This document shows, in pieces, positions 32,793 to 37,282 of a stretch of DNA of 37,282 nt; the first letter of the stretch is position 1; each line of letters begins with the position of its first letter. Below the pieces are notes generated by a model. It was not told the origin of the DNA, ran no database searches, and saw only the letters and a list, made by a program, of their open reading frames with translations. The translations under genes and the position numbers were made by a program. The stretch is from Brevibacterium sp. (GTDB taxonomy: Bacteria; Actinomycetota; Actinomycetes; Actinomycetales; Brevibacteriaceae): NCBI GenBank assembly GCA_030457025.1, contig JAKDSA010000022.1, positions 1-37,282 of the forward strand, given 5' to 3'.

Positions 32793-33914
32793 GTGCCTAA
32801 TTCGATGAACTCCGCAGACGCTGCTCGCAGCACTCGAATTCGGGCAGTCTCCCTTCTGGCCATACTTGTCTTTGCGCTGCTCTCCGGGTGCGCGGGCGGC
32901 AGTGGGGGTGAGGTCGTCGGAGGTGAAGTGGCCTGGTCGACCGGTGGAGGAGGATCCGCCGATTCGGACCCGGTGCCCTCACGACCTGCGGCCTCGGCAG
33001 CACCAGCCCCTGGCCCTCGACCGCATGGCGGCGACTCAGAAGTGCCCGCGAGTTCGGGCCCTGACGTCTCGGCGCAGAATGAGGCGACGCCCGCAGCGGG
33101 AGACGAAGGCAACAGCGATTCTCCTCAGCACAGTGCAGGTGCTGCAGAGTTGGGCGCGGCACGGTCGATGCTCGACGAGCTTGAGGTCAAGGGCAAAGAT
33201 CACACCACCGGTTACGACCCACAGCTCTTCGACTGGTCGGCAGACGTCGATGGCAACGGCTGCGATACACTCAACGACGCGCTCAGGCGCGACCTGAGAA
33301 GCCTTCAGATCGAGGCCGGGACGAAGGGGTGTGTTGCCACCGCCGGTGACCTCGAGGACGAATACTCGGGTAAGGCATACGGCTTCGAGCACGGATCGGC
33401 CACTGTCGACATCGACTTCATCGTCTCCGGTTCCAATGCCTGGCAGACCGGGGCCGCTGCCATGTCCGCCGAGGAGCTGCGGGAGTTCGGAAACGACCCG
33501 CTCAACCTGCTGACCGTGAGCGCAGACCTCATTCGGCAGAAGGGCGGCGGAGACGCGGCCGCATGGCTGCCACCGAACGAGTCCTTCCAGTGCGAGTACG
33601 TCTCTCGCCAGATCGCAGTCAAGCACAAGTACGGACTGTGGGTGGCCGCCGCGGAGAAGGGTGCTATGCAAGCCGTGCTCGACACCTGCGCGGATCAGCC
33701 CGCCTTCACCAGGGAAGTGGCTTGGCCGAAACCGGGCGAGAGCGTGAAGACTGAATCGGCCGCCGGGGAGTCCACGCAGCAGTCCTCGACACAGCCCTCT
33801 GGTGAGGACTCGGAAACCGACTCGACAGAGCCCTCAGCGAATCCGGCCGCTCAGGAAGCGGCTGATGACGACGCAGACGCCTCCACCGCGGAGCGGACTG
33901 CAGACGCCGACTGA
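32793..33914 (+). CDS. Paralogous lipoprotein with an inactivated DUF1524/HNH domain
   Basis: The protein has 373 residues from the GTG at 32793, placed 7 bases after TAACAT and so possibly leaderless; an ATG at 32805 is the alternative. A signal with perfect lipobox LLSGC (Cys33) anchors it outside. Its central 190 residues align end to end with the preceding nuclease, including GCDTLND, GSNAWQTGA and FGNDPLNLL. However, the catalytic histidine is phenylalanine (DIDFIV, residue 209), the helix asparagine is isoleucine (LIRQKG, residue 247), KGD is KGG, and both arginines of the NGCDTRND region are replaced. It has no Excalibur domain and ends in an acidic tail (EDSETDSTEPS to DDDADAS). It is most likely a pseudoenzyme, with immunity, regulatory or DNA-binding roles all conceivable. 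Confidence 0.85.
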   Translation: MPNSMNSADAARSTRIRAVSLLAILVFALLSGCAGGSGGEVVGGEVAWSTGGGGSADSDPVPSRPAASAAPAPGPRPHGGDSEVPASSGPDVSAQNEATPAAGDEGNSDSPQHSAGAAELGAARSMLDELEVKGKDHTTGYDPQLFDWSADVDGNGCDTLNDALRRDLRSLQIEAGTKGCVATAGDLEDEYSGKAYGFEHGSATVDIDFIVSGSNAWQTGAAAMSAEELREFGNDPLNLLTVSADLIRQKGGGDAAAWLPPNESFQCEYVSRQIAVKHKYGLWVAAAEKGAMQAVLDTCADQPAFTREVAWPKPGESVKTESAAGESTQQSSTQPSGEDSETDSTEPSANPAAQEAADDDADASTAERTADAD

Positions 33915-33936
33915 CTCACACCCGCAGAGCCGCGAG

Positions 33937-34446
33937 CTACTTGGCTTCGAGTGGGAAGATGAGCAGGCTTCCTGAGGCGGTGGCGACCGTTTTGCCCGTG
34001 TTGTCAACGACCTCGCCTTCGGCGAAGGCGACGCGGCGACCGCCCTTGGTGACGCGTCCTGTGCAGACCAGGGGCCCGCTGTCTTTGGAGACTGGGCGCA
34101 GATAGTTCACCTTGATCTCGATCGAGGTGTAGCCGGTGCCCTTGGGCAAGGTGGTGTGAACGGCACAGCCGAGCGCCGAGTCGAGCAGTGTGCACACCAG
34201 GCCGCCGTGGACCATGCCGATCGGGTTGTGATGCGATTCATCGGGGCGGCAGTGGAAGGTGACTGTGCCTTCATCCACCTCGGCGATCTGCATTCCGATG
34301 TGCGCGCCGATGGGTGCTCCGGGGACCTCACCGCTGGCCATTTTGCGCAGGAAGTCGATGCCGTCCATCGTCGGCAGCAGCGACAGGCCCTGTGAGGTAT
34401 CCGTCCAGGTCACCGTGGTCTCTCGGGTGCTTGAATCGGTGCTCAT
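33937..34446 (-). CDS. PaaI-like hotdog-fold thioesterase
   Basis: This 169-residue cytosolic acyl-CoA thioesterase starts at the ATG at 34446, preceded by GAAGGAGG at 9 bases. The 4HBT/PaaI hotdog helix is present (HHNPIGMVHGGLVCTLLDSA), followed by YTSIEIKVNYLRPVSKDSG and a closing strand pair VAFAEGEVVDNTGKTVATA. It hydrolyses acyl-CoA, often aryl or stalled intermediates. It begins 1 base after the stop of the next thioesterase gene upstream, so the two are co-translated. Both are divergent from an HxlR regulator. Confidence 0.9.
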   Translation of the reverse strand: MSTDSSTRETTVTWTDTSQGLSLLPTMDGIDFLRKMASGEVPGAPIGAHIGMQIAEVDEGTVTFHCRPDESHHNPIGMVHGGLVCTLLDSALGCAVHTTLPKGTGYTSIEIKVNYLRPVSKDSGPLVCTGRVTKGGRRVAFAEGEVVDNTGKTVATASGSLLIFPLEAK

Positions 34447-34447
34447 C

Positions 34448-34882
34448 TCAGTGTGCCTCCTTCGGCATCGGAACGTTCTGCAGACGCAGCTGTCCCCGGG
34501 CCAGCACCTTGTCCGACGTGGTGTCGGTGATGATGACCTCCCACAGCTGCTGCGTGCGGCCCTGGTGCAGGGCGGTGCCCTCGACGGCGACGGGGGCACC
34601 GGTGGTCGGGCGCAGGAAGTCGGTGGCGTTGTGAATGCCGACAGCGAACTCGCCGCGTTCGGACACGGCATGGCTGGCACCGATGCTTCCGATGCTCTCC
34701 ACGATCGTTGTGTAGACACCGCCGTGGACGACGCCCCACGGCGTGAGGTGGTCCACTCCCAGATCGGCATGGCCGCGGACGCTCGTGTTCGTGACCTCGT
34801 CGATGATGAGCCCCGAGGCGGCGACGAAGCGGCTGCTGGCTTCGAGCGAGACGTCCGGGACGGACTCTGATGGTGCGTTCAT
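34448..34882 (-). CDS. PaaI-like hotdog-fold thioesterase
   Basis: The protein has 144 residues from the ATG at 34882, with AAAGGAG 5 bases upstream; the frame runs open to 35086 but that part is antisense to the HxlR gene. The hotdog signature is DHLTPWGVVHGGVYTTIVES, followed by VGIHNATDFLRPTTGAP and a final strand VLARGQLRLQNVPMP. It is a paralogue rather than a duplicate of the downstream thioesterase, as similarity outside the signature is low. The two may form a heteromer or act on different acyl-CoAs. The adjacent divergent HxlR gene is the likely regulator. Confidence 0.9.
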   Translation of the reverse strand: MNAPSESVPDVSLEASSRFVAASGLIIDEVTNTSVRGHADLGVDHLTPWGVVHGGVYTTIVESIGSIGASHAVSERGEFAVGIHNATDFLRPTTGAPVAVEGTALHQGRTQQLWEVIITDTTSDKVLARGQLRLQNVPMPKEAH

Positions 34883-34901
34883 CGGTTCTCCTTTGAGCTG
34901 C

Positions 34902-34921
34902 CTGAATAGCCTGGCTGAATA
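34902..34921. promoter_or_regulatory. Direct repeat in the divergent thioesterase/HxlR promoter region
   Basis: CTGAATA occurs at 34902-34908 and 34915-34921 (13-base period) in the 103-base gap between divergent genes. Spacing just over one helical turn suits a regulator dimer, plausibly the HxlR protein. No stronger promoter boxes are clear. Confidence 0.35.
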
Positions 34922-34985
34922 ATTTGAAGTTAGCCTACACTGGAGTGACAGGTCAACTGCAGGAGAGACGAGGAAGGGGGCGCCG

Positions 34986-35468
34986 ATGGACTGGCTGGAA
35001 TTCGACACCGCAGACTGCTCGATCCAGAAGACGCTGGATGTCATCGGGGAGAAGTGGACCGTGCTCATCCTCCGTGAGGCGTTCAACGGCGTGCGCCGGT
35101 TCGACCAGATCCGTGATCATGTCGGCGTCTCCGACCCGGTGCTCTCCGACAGGCTGCGCAAGCTCGTCACGGCGGGCGTCCTCGCGGCCAGGCCCTATCG
35201 CGAACCCGGGCAGCGGGCACGCAAGGAATACCGACTCACGGACAAGGGACTCGACCTCTATCCGGTGATGATCTCGCTGCTGCGGTGGGGTGATGAGCAC
35301 TGCGGGGACACCGATGGGCCGCCGCTCGAGGTCCTCCACCGAGACTGTGATGAGCCGGTGCGAGCTGTCGTCGAGTGCGCGGCTGGGCACACCGTCTCCT
35401 CGCCGAAGGAGGCCCTCACTTCGCCTACGTCTGCGGCGACTAGGCGGTCTGTGCCCGTGGGCGACTAG
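34986..35468 (+). CDS. HxlR-family winged-helix transcriptional regulator
   Basis: The protein has 160 residues. GGAAGGGG precedes the ATG at 34986. The HxlR pattern is unmistakable: an N-terminal cysteine (ADCSIQKTLDVIGEKWTVLI), then FDQIRDHVGVSDPVLSDRLR, then LVTAGVLAARPY and KEYRLTDKGLDLYPVMISLL. The N-terminal cysteine (residue 11) is the redox or aldehyde sensor position in several family members. The C-terminus contains a possible metal motif (HRDCDEP, VVECAAGH). The last 12 residues and stop are encoded by a 25-bp tandem duplication, so the tail TRRSVPVGD is probably recent. It likely controls the divergent thioesterase pair. Confidence 0.92.
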   Translation: MDWLEFDTADCSIQKTLDVIGEKWTVLILREAFNGVRRFDQIRDHVGVSDPVLSDRLRKLVTAGVLAARPYREPGQRARKEYRLTDKGLDLYPVMISLLRWGDEHCGDTDGPPLEVLHRDCDEPVRAVVECAAGHTVSSPKEALTSPTSAATRRSVPVGD

Positions 35469-35484
35469 GCGGTCTGTGCCCGTG
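35436..35484. repeat. 25-bp-period tandem duplication covering two convergent stop codons
   Basis: A 24-base unit containing GACTAGGCGGTCTGTGCCCG occurs at 35436-35459 and 35461-35484. The second copy contains CTAG at 35465-35468, which supplies the TAG stop of the HxlR gene on the plus strand and the TAG stop of the LysR gene on the minus strand. The first copy carries the same CTAG read in another frame. The 25-base period shifts the plus-strand frame. Confidence 0.95.
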
Positions 35485-36361
35485 CGCGGATGAGATCCTC
35501 GGCGGTGCGCACGTAGGGGTGGTGATGCACCGCCTCCCTCGTCTGCAGGACGATCCGGCGCCGAGGTGTCGGATCGATCAGCGGCACCGCTGTGACTCCG
35601 TTCGGCAGGTCACGAATCGCCAGCGAGGGCAGGGCCGAGACCCCGACTCCGGCGGCAACCATAGCCAGGACGGCGTAGTGGTCATCGGAGCCTGCCGCAA
35701 AGCTGGGTTCGTAGCCGGCCGCATTGCATGCCCGGGTGACGATGAGAGCTGCCGGTGTGTTGCTGATGTCGGCGTCGACCCACGCCTCGTCGCTGAGCTG
35801 GGACATCGAAACCGCCTCGGCGCCGGCCAGGCGATGATCGGAGGCGACGACGAGCAGGAAGTCCTCCTCGGTCAGCACCTGCCGTCGGAAACCCGGAATC
35901 GTCCGCGGAGGAAGCGAAGGCTCCTCCGAATGGATCTCAAGATCGTGCGGACTCCAGTCCTCGGCATCCGTCGCGGGGCTGAGGCTGATCTCGAACGCCA
36001 CCGTGGGGAATTCGGTGACGACTGAGGAGACGATGGAGGGGATCCACTCCTTCGCCGCCGAGGAGAAGCAGCCGATTTCGAGACGCGGTCGGGGGCCTCG
36101 GCGCAGGTCATCGAGCGTGGCCTCGAGGCGTCGCAGACTGGAGAAGACTTCGCCGGATTCCTCGGCCAGGCGCACTCCCACGGGGGTCGGTGCGATTCCC
36201 CGGCCGCTCCTGTCATAGAGGGGCAGGCCCACGTCCTTTTCCAGCCTGATGATGTGCTGGCTGATCGTTGCCGGAGTGTATTGGAGATTGGCCGCAGCCT
36301 GCTGGACGGAGCCGCTGGCGACCACTGCCCTCCAGATCGCGAGTCGGTGGGTGTCGAGCAT
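35465..36361 (-). CDS. LysR-family transcriptional regulator
   Basis: The protein has 298 residues from the ATG at 36361. The longer frame to 36526 is antisense to the divergent gene and rejected. The N-terminal HTH is MLDTHRLAIWRAVVASGSVQ, then AAANLQYTPATISQHIIRLE; the linker helix and a two-lobe effector domain follow (LEIGCFSSAAKEWIPSI, AMVAAGVGVSALPSLAI). A TATAAT hexamer six bases before the ATG indicates a leaderless transcript. LysR proteins usually regulate a divergent gene, here a small membrane protein at 36443. The effector is unknown. Its stop codon overlaps that of the convergent HxlR gene within a tandem repeat. Confidence 0.92.
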   Translation of the reverse strand: MLDTHRLAIWRAVVASGSVQQAAANLQYTPATISQHIIRLEKDVGLPLYDRSGRGIAPTPVGVRLAEESGEVFSSLRRLEATLDDLRRGPRPRLEIGCFSSAAKEWIPSIVSSVVTEFPTVAFEISLSPATDAEDWSPHDLEIHSEEPSLPPRTIPGFRRQVLTEEDFLLVVASDHRLAGAEAVSMSQLSDEAWVDADISNTPAALIVTRACNAAGYEPSFAAGSDDHYAVLAMVAAGVGVSALPSLAIRDLPNGVTAVPLIDPTPRRRIVLQTREAVHHHPYVRTAEDLIRARAQTA

Positions 36362-36367
36362 GCTCTG

Positions 36368-36373
36368 ATTATA
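36368..36373 (-). promoter_or_regulatory. Consensus -10 box of the LysR gene (leaderless)
   Basis: The minus strand reads TATAATCAGAGCATG, placing the start codon about where transcription begins. No good -35 box is present. ATACCT is repeated upstream on the minus strand (about 36375-36395), which could be the LysR autoregulatory site. Confidence 0.6.
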
Positions 36374-36442
36374 AGGTATTTGCTGACAGAGGTATGAAAA
36401 CAATTGCTTGTGCTTGATGGAGCGGAAGGCGAGGATGAAGGC

Positions 36443-36667
36443 ATGTGGATCATTCCGTTGCTGTTTCTCGCCTGTGGCTACGCCGTCGTCCTCTTCGGCA
36501 TGGGGCGTTTCCTCCAGCCGTCCCACGACCGGTTGAGAATGAGGCGATTGGACAATCCTGCCCTCGTGCAGACTTTGGCCCGAGGCTGGGCCACTCTGAC
36601 TTCAAACGACAGCCTCGAACGCATCACCGATGAACTCGGAGTGCGTCGACGCGGGCCACTCGGCTGA
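36443..36667 (+). CDS. Small single-span membrane protein, unknown function
   Basis: The protein has 74 residues from the ATG at 36443, which has GAGG 8 bases upstream; the frame is open from 36404. One N-terminal membrane segment (residues about 2-20, WIIPLLFLACGYAVVLFGM) is followed by a basic cytoplasmic tail (QPSHDRLRMRRLDNPA) ending VRRRGPLG. No family is recognised. It is divergent from the LysR gene with an 81-base gap, the classical position of a LysR target. The hydrophobic start and ribosome-binding site support translation. Confidence 0.6.
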   Translation: MWIIPLLFLACGYAVVLFGMGRFLQPSHDRLRMRRLDNPALVQTLARGWATLTSNDSLERITDELGVRRRGPLG

Positions 36668-36726
36668 AAGGGCCTGCGGTAACCTCTCGCCGAGACACCT
36701 GCGGAGCTCCGAAGCGTTGCTGTGCG

Positions 36727-36778
36727 CACCGGTGTTGGGGCGTTCTACCGGTGTCTCGAGCAGGTCCTCTGCCTGCTC
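36727..36778. terminator. Two adjacent short hairpins between convergent genes
   Basis: CACCGGT (36727-36733) pairs with ACCGGTG (36747-36753), and GAGCAGG (36758-36764) pairs with CCTGCTC (36772-36778). Both have 7-base perfect stems. They lie between the stop of the small membrane protein (36667) and the stop of the antiporter gene (36788). No T tract is present, so termination is a tentative call. Confidence 0.4.
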
Positions 36779-36787
36779 ATGGCCTGC

Positions 36788-37282
36788 TCAGGAGAAGAGC
36801 GTGATCCCGAAGATCGCGAAGACGACGAGGTGGGCGCCACCATGGACGGCCGTGATCTTCTTCGCCGCGAATGTCGTCACCGACACCAGCAGGGTGACGG
36901 CGAAGAGGAGCAGATTCGCCGGCGACTCCGCGAGTACGATCGGCTGATCGGTGAGCAGTCCGATGAGCAGCACGGTCGGAATCGTCAGCCCCACCGTTGA
37001 CACCTGCGCCCCGTGGCACAGATTGCTCACCCGCTGAATCTCACCGGCCCACGCGGCCCGCACCGAGGTGATCGTCTCCGGGAGGAAGACGATGAGTGCG
37101 ATGACGACCCCTGACAGAGCCACAGGAGCGCCGAGGCGACCCAAGCCGTCATCGAGCAGCGACGCCATATCGTGGGAGAGCAGCACGATCGGCGTGACCG
37201 TGGCGACGAGCAGGGCCAAGCGCACGATGATCTCGGTGCGGTGGGTGGAGATGATCTCGACGATGCTCTGCTGCGGTGCAGT
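36788..37282 (-). CDS. ChaA-like calcium/sodium:proton antiporter, C-terminal part
   Basis: The frame is open to the right edge of the window. The last 164 residues are visible and the N-terminal half lies outside. Six hydrophobic segments are seen. The CaCA-type alpha-repeat motif GVVIALIVFLPETITSVRAA is followed by EIQRVSNLCHGAQVSTVGLT, with the glutamate and the serine/threonine of the ion-binding site. This matches the ChaA branch, which exchanges calcium or sodium for protons at the cytoplasmic membrane. The final segments TFAAKKITAVHGGAHLVVF and a hydrophobic end are typical. Nothing can be said about its promoter. Confidence 0.85.
   Translation of the reverse strand, partial: TAPQQSIVEIISTHRTEIIVRLALLVATVTPIVLLSHDMASLLDDGLGRLGAPVALSGVVIALIVFLPETITSVRAAWAGEIQRVSNLCHGAQVSTVGLTIPTVLLIGLLTDQPIVLAESPANLLLFAVTLLVSVTTFAAKKITAVHGGAHLVVFAIFGITLFS

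Noticed and set aside
1-37282. tRNA, rRNA and other RNA genes
   Set aside because: No T-loop (GGTTCGAATCC-like) or conserved rRNA/SRP/RNase P segments were seen on either strand.

Overview
The window is a high-GC chromosomal segment from an actinobacterium. The gene set (BetT-type BCCT transporter, FCD-type GntR, HxlR and LysR regulators, KtrB/KtrA pair, secreted DUF1524 lipoproteins, an AbiEi-DUF559 protein) and several starts with no Shine-Dalgarno behind a -10-like hexamer fit Micrococcales, most likely Brevibacterium or a near relative. The genus is inferred from protein flavour only. No rRNA, tRNA, CRISPR array, prophage or intact insertion sequence is visible.

Layout. 1-5.6 kb: a trans-sulfuration enzyme (cut by the left edge) overlapping a GNAT acetyltransferase, a CtaG-like cytochrome oxidase assembly protein, an enoyl-CoA hydratase/isomerase and a fatty-acyl-CoA synthetase. 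5.6-7.8 kb: an AbiEi/DUF559-type protein between two similar long hairpins, then a COG3375 GNAT-like protein on the minus strand. 7.9-14.7 kb: 3-hydroxyacyl-CoA dehydrogenase, a SnoaL-like protein, a succinate-semialdehyde-type aldehyde dehydrogenase, a short-chain fatty acid transporter and a BetT-like choline transporter. 14.7-16.9 kb: aspartate dehydrogenase, a Tag-like 3-methyladenine glycosylase and a Nudix hydrolase. 16.9-18.7 kb is a decay zone with a frameshifted small membrane protein gene and a wrecked DDE transposase. 18.7-25.6 kb: a small membrane protein, the ktrB-ktrA potassium operon, a YihY/BrkB protein, an MFS transporter, an unusual head-to-head ArsR/SRPBCC pair and a DHA2-type efflux pump. 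26-29.7 kb: aldo/keto reductase, GntR regulator and MFS transporter on the minus strand, with a broken enoyl-CoA hydratase at the MFS promoter. 29.7-37.3 kb: a TauE/SafE exporter, an unknown Gly/Ser-tailed protein, two tandem secreted lipoproteins of the DUF1524 HNH nuclease family, two PaaI-like thioesterases, HxlR and LysR regulators with overlapping stop codons, a small membrane protein and the C-terminal part of a ChaA-like cation/proton antiporter.

How the genes work together. Most of the segment is fatty-acid/acyl-CoA metabolism plus transport, arranged as short transcription units rather than one pathway operon. Clear functional units are ktrB-ktrA, GntR-aldo/keto reductase with the upstream MFS gene, and the two thioesterases divergent from HxlR.

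The most unusual features are: (i) the tandem lipoprotein nuclease pair, whose second member has lost the HNH histidine, the helix asparagine and other signature residues; (ii) the hairpin-flanked AbiEi/DUF559 gene; (iii) four short tandem duplications that each span the stop codon of a gene; and (iv) the ArsR/SRPBCC pair, whose 5' ends overlap as if a promoter region had been deleted.
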